Assembly (NCBI GenBank): GCA_003132105.1 | Contig: PKWS01000203.1 | Location: 1 to 5,063, forward strand | DNA length: 5,063 nt | Source: Desulfosporosinus sp. | GTDB lineage: Bacteria; Bacillota; Desulfitobacteriia; Desulfitobacteriales; Desulfitobacteriaceae | Reading direction: 5' to 3' | In this document: in pieces, positions 1 through 5,063 of the stretch | Layout of the letters: the number at the start of each line of letters is the position of its first letter | Numbering within the stretch: position 1 is the first letter of the stretch | Notes under the pieces: model-generated | Seen by the model: only the letters and a program-made list of their open reading frames with translations | The model's database searches: none | Told to the model about the DNA's origin: nothing | Position numbers and translations under genes: made by a program

Positions 1-60
1 CTCGGCCATCCTTGGCCAGCGCCCTAACCTCGAACGTTCTGTTCGAGTCATGGCCAGCGC
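1..60. repeat. Repeat-like block with nested inverted and direct repeats, cut by the window edge
   Basis: The sequence shows three overlapping symmetries. The 10-mer TGGCCAGCGC occurs at 13-22 and again at 51-60. Between the copies lies a perfect 7-bp inverted repeat, CTCGAAC (29-35) and GTTCGAG (41-47), with a 5-base loop. GGCCA (4-8) and TGGCC (13-17) form a further small inverted repeat. This block is more GC-rich than the AT-rich DNA after it. Such organisation is typical of small dispersed intergenic repeats in Clostridia, but a second copy cannot be shown here, so calling it a dispersed repeat is inference. The left end may lie outside the window. The plus frames through it are open for only about 21-23 codons and look like no known protein. 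Confidence 0.4.
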
Positions 61-70
61 ATAAGTGCAA

Positions 71-139
71 CTAAGGCGACGACTGATAGACAATTTTGCC
101 ATCAATCATGGTCATAGTACCATGTTCAACTCCTGAATG
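71..139 (-). pseudogene. Possible amidohydrolase-end remnant (very short)
   Basis: On the minus strand a frame runs from just after a TAA (140-142) to a TAG (71-73). It encodes 22 residues that include GTMTMIDGKIVYQSSP. The TMxDGKIVY pattern is what one sees near the C-terminal end of many amidohydrolases (the last strand of the composite beta-sandwich domain), followed here directly by a stop as expected for a C-terminus. Nothing upstream on the minus strand continues the protein: a stop and then a terminator hairpin lie there. If it is real, it is a fragment left by deletion. An AGGAG sits at 130-134, so a tiny translated peptide is the alternative. The match is short enough to be chance. 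Confidence 0.22.
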
Positions 140-162
140 TTATTGAATTATAAGGAACTGTA

Positions 163-204
163 AGAAAAAATCCCGCTTCAGGAGACAAAGGTATTTGATG
201 CGGG
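163..204 (-). terminator. Intrinsic terminator, minus strand
   Basis: Read on the minus strand, CCCGCATCA (complement of 196-204) pairs with TGAAGCGGG (complement of 172-180) in a 9-bp stem with one mismatch and a 15-base loop. ATTTTTTCTTAC follows at once, with the T run being the complement of 165-170. The plus direction has no U tract after the stem, so the polarity is minus. No minus-strand gene is visible to its right, where the aspartokinase gene begins on the other strand. It therefore either stops antisense transcription, ends a small RNA, or is left over from a lost gene. Confidence 0.55.
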
Positions 205-232
205 TACACTATGTAGAGGGAATTCTATAGAA

Positions 233-322
233 ATGAAGGAATTTGTTGAATTTCACCGAATAATAGTGTCTAGGGGAAAAATGCTAGAAGAGGGGTACAG
301 ATTCAATGTTGCTTACTGTTGA
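233..322 (+). CDS. Possible 29-residue upstream ORF overlapping the aspartokinase start
   Basis: An ATG at 233 opens a 29-codon frame beginning MKEFVEFHRIIVSRGKML, ending in TGA at 320-322. It overlaps the first 17 bases of the aspartokinase gene in a different frame. A purine-rich AGAGGG (215-220) lies about 12 bases before the ATG, which is farther than ideal. If translated, it would end just inside the aspartokinase gene and could couple or interfere with its initiation. It is not rich in Lys, Thr or Met codons, so it does not resemble a classical attenuator leader peptide. It has no recognisable family and may be a chance frame. Confidence 0.2.
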   Translation: MKEFVEFHRIIVSRGKMLEEGYRFNVAYC

Positions 323-1703
323 AAAAATCGGCGGAACATCAATGGTCCAGTTTCACAATGTGCTCAACGACATTATAGGATACCCAAGCTCAGTAAGATT
401 TCGTTACGGGAGAGTCTTTGTTGTCTCTGCCTATGCAGGAGTAACCAATATGCTCCTTGAAGATAAAAAAACAAAAGCCCCGGGTATCTATCAACATTTT
501 ATTAAGGGTGAAGATTATGAAACTTCCATCGATCACCTGTTAAGCGAGGCCCTGAAAATTAATGAATCTTTTACCGACATTGGCCTGGATGCAAAAGTAT
601 GTCGTGAATTTTTAATTGAACGAATCATGCAAACAAAGGCTTATTTAAATAGCATGGAAGATATCATCGCCTCAGGGTATGTCGGGCGGGACAGTATATT
701 CTCCGCAGCTAGGGAGTTGCTGGCATCCATAGGTGAGGCTCATTCAGCCTTTAATACTGTAAACATACTTCGTAACAACGGTATTCTATCTGAGTTAGTT
801 GATCTAACGGGTTTTCGTGATTCTAAACAACTTTCGATCAGCGAACGTATTGAGAAATCCTTCAGATACGTAAATCCTCAGGATTCGATTCTTGTTGCCA
901 CGGGCTATACAAAAGGGATCGAAGGAATCATGCGGGAATATCAGAGGGGATACTCGGATATAACCTTTTCGAAGATTGCCACCCATCTTGAAGCCGATGA
1001 AGCAATCATCCACAAAGAATATCATTTATCCTCTGCCGATCCCAAAATCGTGGGCGTGGATAAAGCGATTGTCGTAGGCAGGACAAATTACGATGTCGCA
1101 GACCAACTTGCGGATATAGGCATGGAAGCGATTCACCCTAATGCCTCGAAGCCGTTAGAAATGGCTGGGATAAATCTTCGAATAAAGAATACCTTTGAAC
1201 CGGATCACCCTGGAACGGTGATATCCAACGATTATATTGGTCCGCAAGCGAAGATCGAAATTATCGCTGGTTCCGATAAGATCGTAGTCTTGGAAATTCA
1301 TGATACATCAATGGTCGGAGAAACAGGATTCGATTTGGAAATCATGAAGAAATTCAAGAGACATAATATTAGTTACATCATGAAAGCCACTAATGCCAAT
1401 AGTATTTCGCTCGTTATATGGGAATCGGATCTCAATGACGTCTTAGTGCCTGAACTTGAAGCAGAATATCAGACAATTACAGTTCAGGATGCAGCGATCG
1501 TCTGTGTGATTGGATCCAATATCGCTATGCCCAGGATTCTAGCCAGAGCTGCGAATGCCCTAGCTAAAAATAATATTAATATTAAATGTGTATCTCAGTC
1601 TCTGCGGCAGGTAAATATGCAATTTGTCATTGATCGAAAAATGTATAAAAAGGCAATAATATCTTTGAACGAAGATTTATGTATAGCAGACATTAACCAA
1701 TAA
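306..1703 (+). CDS. Aspartate kinase, ectoine-associated (Ask_Ect-like) type
   Basis: Aspartokinase phosphorylates L-aspartate with ATP to 4-phospho-L-aspartate, the first step to lysine, threonine, methionine, diaminopimelate and ectoine; it is cytosolic. The N-terminal kinase domain (about 1-310) shows VEKIGGTSM (5-13, the KxGGTS nucleotide loop), VVSAYAGVTNML (39-50), SIGEAHSA (141-148), RGYSDITFSKIA (214-225), SSADPKIV (242-249), and HPNASKPLEMAGINLRIKNTF (277-297, substrate and ATP pocket). Two ACT regulatory domains follow at about 325-385 and 395-460. The first carries HDTSMVGETGFDLEIM and KATNANSISLVIWES, the second QSLRQVNMQFVID. The VEKIGGTSM, KATNANSISLVIWE and VNMQFV segments are the hallmark of the Ask_Ect subgroup rather than of LysC or ThrA, from family knowledge. 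At 465 residues its length is normal for that subgroup. The chosen ATG gives the expected N-terminus and has AGGGG at 291-295, 10 bases upstream. No ect genes are nearby, so the end product is unknown. The ACT domains suggest allosteric control, but the effector cannot be read from sequence. Confidence 0.9.
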   Translation: MLLTVEKIGGTSMVQFHNVLNDIIGYPSSVRFRYGRVFVVSAYAGVTNMLLEDKKTKAPGIYQHFIKGEDYETSIDHLLSEALKINESFTDIGLDAKVCREFLIERIMQTKAYLNSMEDIIASGYVGRDSIFSAARELLASIGEAHSAFNTVNILRNNGILSELVDLTGFRDSKQLSISERIEKSFRYVNPQDSILVATGYTKGIEGIMREYQRGYSDITFSKIATHLEADEAIIHKEYHLSSADPKIVGVDKAIVVGRTNYDVADQLADIGMEAIHPNASKPLEMAGINLRIKNTFEPDHPGTVISNDYIGPQAKIEIIAGSDKIVVLEIHDTSMVGETGFDLEIMKKFKRHNISYIMKATNANSISLVIWESDLNDVLVPELEAEYQTITVQDAAIVCVIGSNIAMPRILARAANALAKNNINIKCVSQSLRQVNMQFVIDRKMYKKAIISLNEDLCIADINQ

Positions 1704-1732
1704 TCGCTGATTCATCAAAATAGGAGGTAACT

Positions 1733-2200
1733 ATGTCAGTCGAAAGGGTTGAAGAGTTTTTAAAGCAGAATCATAAAGCCATTGAGATATTAACCTTTGG
1801 AGATACAAGCACGGTAGCTAAGGCTGCTGAGGCCTTGGGAGTTACTCCTGGAGAAATCGCCAAATCATTGTTATTTAAACTAAAAGAGGATTTTGTCATG
1901 ATCCTGATGGCTGGGGATAAGCGTATCGATAACCGGAAGTTTAAAGATCTCTTTAAGGAGAAAGCAAAGATGCCTGAAGCAATTGAGGTCATGGGGGTAA
2001 CTGGACATCCGGTGGGTGGGGTATGCCCATTTGGACTAAAACAAACCATACCCATTTATCTTGATTATTCCTTGAAATCATACATTCATGTTTTCCCGGC
2101 GGCAGGTGCACCCAATACGGCAATTAAGTTAAACATCGACGATCTATTTGAACTCACCCACGGACAGTGGGTGGACGTCATTCAATCCGGAATGGCCTGA
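1733..2200 (+). CDS. YbaK/EbsC family protein (aminoacyl-tRNA editing/deacylase domain)
   Basis: This 155-residue protein is a single YbaK/aminoacyl-tRNA synthetase-associated domain. Known members hydrolyse mischarged tRNA in trans, for example Cys-tRNA(Pro) or Ala-tRNA(Pro), in the cytosol. The family elements run in order: STVAKAAEALGVTPGEIAKSL (26-46, the helix with the substrate-pocket Lys), MAGDKRIDNRKFK (59-71), VTGHPVGGVCPFGL (89-102, the family's GxxxGGVxPFG loop), IYLDYSLK (108-115), and a C-terminal FPAAGAPNTAIKL (121-133). The length is usual for the stand-alone family. Start choice is secure: AGGAGGT at 1722-1728 lies 4 bases before the ATG. It begins 29 bases after the aspartokinase stop and shares its strand, so the two are probably co-transcribed, with a terminator right after this gene. 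Which tRNA or amino acid it edits cannot be told; a pairing with aspartokinase has no evident metabolic logic. Confidence 0.9.
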   Translation: MSVERVEEFLKQNHKAIEILTFGDTSTVAKAAEALGVTPGEIAKSLLFKLKEDFVMILMAGDKRIDNRKFKDLFKEKAKMPEAIEVMGVTGHPVGGVCPFGLKQTIPIYLDYSLKSYIHVFPAAGAPNTAIKLNIDDLFELTHGQWVDVIQSGMA

Positions 2201-2229
2201 GAAAAGTAAGTACCTTGATTTTGGATTTT

Positions 2230-2260
2230 AAAGAGAACCTGACAATGTTGGTTCTTTTTT
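2230..2260 (+). terminator. Intrinsic terminator after the ybaK-like gene
   Basis: AGAACC (2234-2239) pairs with GGTTCT (2250-2255). The stem can be extended outward through A-T pairs and one G-T pair into the T run (2255-2260). The loop is about 10 bases. It lies about 30 bases past the 2200 stop and ends the presumed aspartokinase-ybaK transcript. The flanking A-rich left side also allows some action in the opposite direction. Confidence 0.8.
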
Positions 2261-2264
2261 CTGC

Positions 2265-2278
2265 GATTTGCCCAAATC
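2265..2278. promoter_or_regulatory. Small palindrome upstream of the EamA transporter promoter
   Basis: GATTTG (2265-2270) and CAAATC (2273-2278) form a perfect 6-bp inverted repeat with a 2-base centre, 16 bases before a candidate -35 box. It could be an operator for a dimeric regulator. It is short and has no U tract, so a regulatory role is only suggested by position. Confidence 0.2.
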
Positions 2279-2294
2279 CATTCTGCAAAAGTAG

Positions 2295-2323
2295 TTGACG
2301 GAGTTTCCGATAGGGTGTAGGAA
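2295..2323 (+). promoter_or_regulatory. Candidate sigma-A promoter for the EamA transporter gene
   Basis: TTGACG (2295-2300) matches the -35 consensus in five of six positions. A 17-base spacer leads to TAGGAA (2318-2323), a weak -10 match. It follows the terminator at 2230-2260 and precedes the transporter start by 109 bases, so a promoter must lie hereabouts if that terminator works. The rest of the 2201-2432 gap holds no gene: a nine-codon ATG frame at 2401-2430 is too short to credit. Confidence 0.4.
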
Positions 2324-2432
2324 GAGTTTATGTTAGAATATAGGAGTGCCTAATTCAGACGACCATTAATTCCGGGAGCGTGGTGCAAAGTGGCTTTATC
2401 ATGAAAGAAAACATCGTTGGAAGGAACTGATT

Positions 2433-3416
2433 ATGATCTTGGGTATACATAAGGAAGAACACGGTTTAGGGCATTTATTAACGAATAAATATTGGGTTAT
2501 TGTCATTGCGCTGTTTTGCGCAGTTCTTTGGGGAAGCGCCTTCCCCGTATTAAAAGTAAGCTATGTAGAGCTCGGTATAGCACTGGATGATCGAAGCGCG
2601 ATTATTGTACTAGCCGGGATACGGTTTTTTCTGGCATCATTGCTTATTTTCATCCTAATTGTCGTAGGTATTCGGCAGTCACCAAAGGTTAGTGGAAAAG
2701 TGCTGCCTCAACTATTTCTGTTGGGTTTACTACAAATCAGTTTGCAGTACTTCTTTTTTTATAATGGACTGGCGCATACTTCTGGGATGAAAGGTGCCAT
2801 TTTATCCTCGGTAGGGATTTTTTTTGTGGTGATTATAGCCCACTTTGTTTATACCGATGACAGGTTGGACTGGCGTAAGATTATTGGCTTAATAACAGGT
2901 TTCACTGGGATCGTGTTGATCAATTCTGGACAACATCTTACCTTTGCTTTCACATGGCAGGGCGAAGGATTTATGATCTTGTCGGGTCTTGTAAGTGCAA
3001 TTGGGACAATTTTGGCGAAACGGATTTCGAAAGAGGTTCATCCCTTCGTTTTGACGGCGTGGCAGATGCTGTTAGGATCGCTACTCCTGATAGCGGTTGG
3101 GTTGCCAGGTCTGAAACCTCATGCTATGGTCTTTACAAACAAGGCCTTAATTCTCCTCTTATATTCAGCCTTCCTCTCCGCAACCGCCTTTTCTCTCTGG
3201 TATGCCATTTTGAAATACAATAAAGCGGGAGAAATTAGTGTCTATAAGTTTATGACCCCCGTCTCCGGGGCCATGTTATCTGCTTTGTTCATTCCGGGTG
3301 AACATCTGACACTGAATATGTTTATGGCCTTAGCCTTAGTAGCTCTGGGCGTTATCGTGGTAAACTACCAAACAAGGATCCCAAAAGAGGCACTTCTGCG
3401 GCAAGGACCCTATTAA
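2433..3416 (+). CDS. EamA/DMT-superfamily transporter, ten membrane helices
   Basis: This is an integral cytoplasmic-membrane protein of the drug/metabolite transporter superfamily, whose members move amino acids, sugars, nucleobases and similar small metabolites, often outward. Its 327 residues hold about ten hydrophobic segments: roughly 20-40, 57-79, 91-111, 119-140, 148-165, 176-195, 205-223, 236-258, 270-287 and 293-311. They split into two EamA repeats (about 22-163 and 176-311). Family landmarks are WGSAFPVLKV (33-42) in helix 1, AGIRFFLASL (61-70) in helix 2, and LWYAILKYNKAGEISVYKF (255-273) followed by TPVSGAMLSALF. The start is supported by GGAAGGA at 2419-2425, 7 bases before the ATG. 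About 18 hydrophilic residues precede helix 1, slightly longer than usual. Substrate and direction cannot be inferred. It stands after a terminator, so it probably has its own promoter; no terminator follows before topB. Confidence 0.9.
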   Translation: MILGIHKEEHGLGHLLTNKYWVIVIALFCAVLWGSAFPVLKVSYVELGIALDDRSAIIVLAGIRFFLASLLIFILIVVGIRQSPKVSGKVLPQLFLLGLLQISLQYFFFYNGLAHTSGMKGAILSSVGIFFVVIIAHFVYTDDRLDWRKIIGLITGFTGIVLINSGQHLTFAFTWQGEGFMILSGLVSAIGTILAKRISKEVHPFVLTAWQMLLGSLLLIAVGLPGLKPHAMVFTNKALILLLYSAFLSATAFSLWYAILKYNKAGEISVYKFMTPVSGAMLSALFIPGEHLTLNMFMALALVALGVIVVNYQTRIPKEALLRQGPY

Positions 3417-3491
3417 TGAGGTTTGAATATCGTACATTTGGCTCATGGATAAATTATATGGACTAAGACTACGAGAGATGGGAAGTATGAA

Positions 3492-4811
3492 ATGGGAAAG
3501 ACATTAGTATTAACTGAAAAACCCTCTGTTGGCCGTGAAGTTGCAAAGATCCTGAATTGCAATCAAAAGGGTAACGGATGTTTCGTAGGGTCACGATATA
3601 TTGTGGTTTGGGCACTTGGACACTTAGTGACGCTTGCAGACCCGGAATTATATGATGATAAATATAAAACATGGAAGATGGAAGACCTGCCCATGCTACC
3701 CGCCAAAATGGACTTAGTGGTCATGAAAGAAACCTCGAAACAATTTGGGGTGGTCAAAAATCTGATGAAGAGTCCAGAGATTGATGACCTGATCATTGCG
3801 ACCGATGCTGGGCGGGAAGGTGAACTGGTCGCACGCTGGATTATCAAAAAAGCTGGTTGGCGAAAACCCATCAAACGGTTGTGGATCTCTTCTCTAACCG
3901 AGCGGGCTATTAAGGAAGGGTTCAACAATTTGAAACCTGGCAGAGAGTATGAAGCCCTATATGCCGCAGCAGAATGCCGTGCAGAAGCAGACTGGTTAAT
4001 CGGGCTTAATGTCACCAGAGCTTTGACGTGTAAATATAATGCTCAGCTTTCTGCTGGGAGAGTTCAAACCCCTACACTTGCGATGGTTGTGGAACGGGAA
4101 AATGAAATCAAACAGTTTGTTCCAAAAGACTATTGGTGCATTAATGTCTTAGCTACTGGCGTTACCTTTCGTTGGCAGGACAAAAGCGGTCAAACTCGAA
4201 TCTTCGATAAAACTAAAGCAGATCAACTTGTGGCCAGAGTGACCGGACAAACTGGAGAAGTGTTAGAGGTTAAAAAAGAGGCCAAGAAGGAGCTTCCCCC
4301 ACTTGCCTATGATCTCACCGAGTTACAACGGGATGCTAATCGTAAATATGGATTCTCCGCCAAAACGACGTCCTCGGTCATGCAGCAACTTTATGAAAAT
4401 CATAGAATAGTGACCTATCCGCGAACTGATTCTCGTCATATTAGTGAAGATATCGTAGCGACGTTGCCAGAACGTCTAAAAAGCATTGCACTTGGTCCAT
4501 ATGTGGATTTGGCGCGAAGCATCTTGAGAAATAAGCTTATCATCACGAAACGATTTGTAGATGGCTCGAAAGTATCGGACCACCACGCCATAATTCCCAC
4601 GGAACAACCCGCGACCTTATCAAGGCTTAGCTCAGAAGAATTAAAAATTTACGATTTAATCGTTAAACGCTTTATCGCTGTACTCTCACCAGCGTTTGAA
4701 TATGAACAAACGAAGGTTTTGGTAGGTATAAAAGGGGAAACCTTTACTGCCCAGGGTAAAGTAGTGAAACTCAAAGGATGGCGGAAGGTCTACGAGGGAT
4801 CTGGCGGCTAA
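3492..4811 (+). CDS. topB: DNA topoisomerase III, interrupted by an in-frame stop (5' part)
   Basis: TopB is a type IA topoisomerase that cuts one DNA strand through a 5'-phosphotyrosine link to pass strands, decatenating replication and recombination intermediates. The TOPRIM domain (about 1-140) has the catalytic Glu in LTEKPSV (E9) and TDAGREGELVARWI (104-117), the Firmicutes form of the metal-binding motif. SAGRVQTPTLAMVVERE (187-203) and LTELQRDANRKYGFSA (275-290) are family blocks. The active-site tyrosine is Y309 in VTYPRTDSRHIS, and SDHHAIIPT (362-370) follows. The ATG is preceded by GGGAAG at 3480-3485, 6 bases away, a modest site. The frame ends at TAA 4809-4811 after 439 codons, while the usual family length is about 700-730. 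The same frame continues to encode TopB sequence beyond the stop, so this product would keep the tyrosine but lack the part that closes the toroidal core, and is unlikely to be active. It starts 75 bases after the transporter stop and may share its transcript. Confidence 0.9.
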   Translation: MGKTLVLTEKPSVGREVAKILNCNQKGNGCFVGSRYIVVWALGHLVTLADPELYDDKYKTWKMEDLPMLPAKMDLVVMKETSKQFGVVKNLMKSPEIDDLIIATDAGREGELVARWIIKKAGWRKPIKRLWISSLTERAIKEGFNNLKPGREYEALYAAAECRAEADWLIGLNVTRALTCKYNAQLSAGRVQTPTLAMVVERENEIKQFVPKDYWCINVLATGVTFRWQDKSGQTRIFDKTKADQLVARVTGQTGEVLEVKKEAKKELPPLAYDLTELQRDANRKYGFSAKTTSSVMQQLYENHRIVTYPRTDSRHISEDIVATLPERLKSIALGPYVDLARSILRNKLIITKRFVDGSKVSDHHAIIPTEQPATLSRLSSEELKIYDLIVKRFIAVLSPAFEYEQTKVLVGIKGETFTAQGKVVKLKGWRKVYEGSGG

Positions 4812-5063
4812 GGCGATGACGCTGAAGACGGAGAATCCGAACAAACTCTCCCAGAATTTCGCAAAGGGGAGAGTCTTAAAAACCTGTCCGTTAAATTAGC
4901 GACTGGTAAAACAAAACCACCGTCCAGACATACCGAGGCCACCTTGCTTTCGGCCATGGAACATCCCGGGAAATTGATTGATGATCAGAGGCTACGGGAA
5001 GTGATGGATCAAAGCCACGGGCTAGGGACGTCAGCAACGCGTGCTGAAATTATTGAAAAGCTT
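4812..5063 (+). pseudogene. topB: Continuation of topB after the in-frame TAA, running off the window
   Basis: The 84 codons from 4812 to the last base are in the same frame as the upstream topB part, with no further stop. They begin with an acidic linker (GDDAEDGESEQ), then TLPEFRKGESL, TKPPSRHTEATLLSAMEHPGK and GLGTSATRAEIIEKL. The last two are conserved topoisomerase III blocks of the core. No insertion or deletion is needed, so the break is a single stop codon within a poorly conserved linker. The nearby ATG at 4816 is out of frame and no good in-frame start with a ribosome site lies close after the stop. The window ends on AAGCTT inside the gene, with some 200 codons expected beyond. Confidence 0.85.

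Noticed and set aside
35..60. GTTCGAGTC resembling a tRNA T-arm
   Set aside because: The flanks do not form the T stem, and no acceptor, D or anticodon arms can be placed around it.
125..154. TTCAAC and TATAAG as a promoter for the aspartokinase gene
   Set aside because: The -10 box is fair, but the -35 box matches only half the consensus with an 18-base spacer; kept as a weak possibility, not a feature.
804..1025. Minus-strand open frame of 73 codons inside the aspartokinase gene
   Set aside because: Lies wholly within conserved kinase-domain coding sequence on the other strand, with no family resemblance; a shadow frame.
1771..2055. Minus-strand open frame of 94 codons inside the ybaK-like gene
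   Set aside because: Antisense to conserved YbaK motifs and without a recognisable protein pattern.
306..2200. A linked aspartokinase and tRNA-editing system
   Set aside because: Close spacing suggests a shared transcript, but both proteins are ordinary members of known families and nothing in the sequence shows a functional link.
2401..2430. Nine-codon ATG frame just before the transporter start
   Set aside because: Too short, no good ribosome binding site of its own, and no sign of a regulatory peptide.
2954..3223. Plus-strand 89-codon frame inside the transporter gene
   Set aside because: Out-of-frame with a clear ten-helix EamA protein; no family resemblance.
3423..3459. TTGAAT followed by AT-rich TAAATTATAT as a topB promoter
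   Set aside because: No pair of boxes has acceptable spacing; the best -10-like hexamers are 11 or 21 bases from -35-like ones.
3563..4015. Minus-strand open frame of 150 codons inside topB
   Set aside because: Antisense to the TOPRIM region, whose conserved motifs explain the sequence; composition looks like reverse-complement translation.

Overview
The window looks like chromosomal DNA of a Gram-positive, spore-former-type Clostridia bacterium. The nearest guess is the Desulfosporosinus/Desulfitobacterium group. This rests on the moderate GC content, strong AGGAGG-type ribosome binding sites, a Firmicutes-type topoisomerase III (DAGREGE in the TOPRIM domain instead of DxDRE), and the general feel of the protein sequences. 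It is an inference and not a sequence-search result. All four substantial genes are on the + strand and have ordinary housekeeping or accessory functions. I see no phage, CRISPR, toxin-antitoxin or defence system.

Layout. Positions 1-305 hold no solid gene. They contain a repeat-like block rich in inverted and direct repeats (1-60), a short minus-strand reading frame that may be a worn-down amidohydrolase end (71-139), a minus-strand intrinsic terminator with no obvious gene to serve (163-204), and a 29-codon open frame (233-322) that overlaps the next gene's start. Then come an aspartate kinase of the type found with ectoine biosynthesis (306-1703) and, 29 bases later, a YbaK/EbsC-type aminoacyl-tRNA editing domain protein (1733-2200). 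These two are probably one transcript, which ends at a good intrinsic terminator (2230-2260). A 232-base gap carries a small palindrome and a plausible promoter for a ten-helix EamA/DMT transporter (2433-3416). After 75 bases with no visible terminator comes topB, DNA topoisomerase III (from 3492), which runs off the right end of the window.

The most notable observation is in topB. An in-frame TAA at 4809-4811 cuts the gene after codon 439. The same frame continues without shift to the window end and encodes unmistakable topoisomerase III sequence, including a GLGTSATRAEIIEKL motif. It is either a fresh nonsense mutation, a sequencing error, or (least likely) recoding.

The genes do not form an evident pathway. 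The aspartokinase supplies aspartyl phosphate for aspartate-family amino acids (or ectoine, if ect genes exist elsewhere). The YbaK protein would guard tRNA charging, the EamA protein may export or import a small metabolite, and TopB handles DNA decatenation or recombination intermediates.
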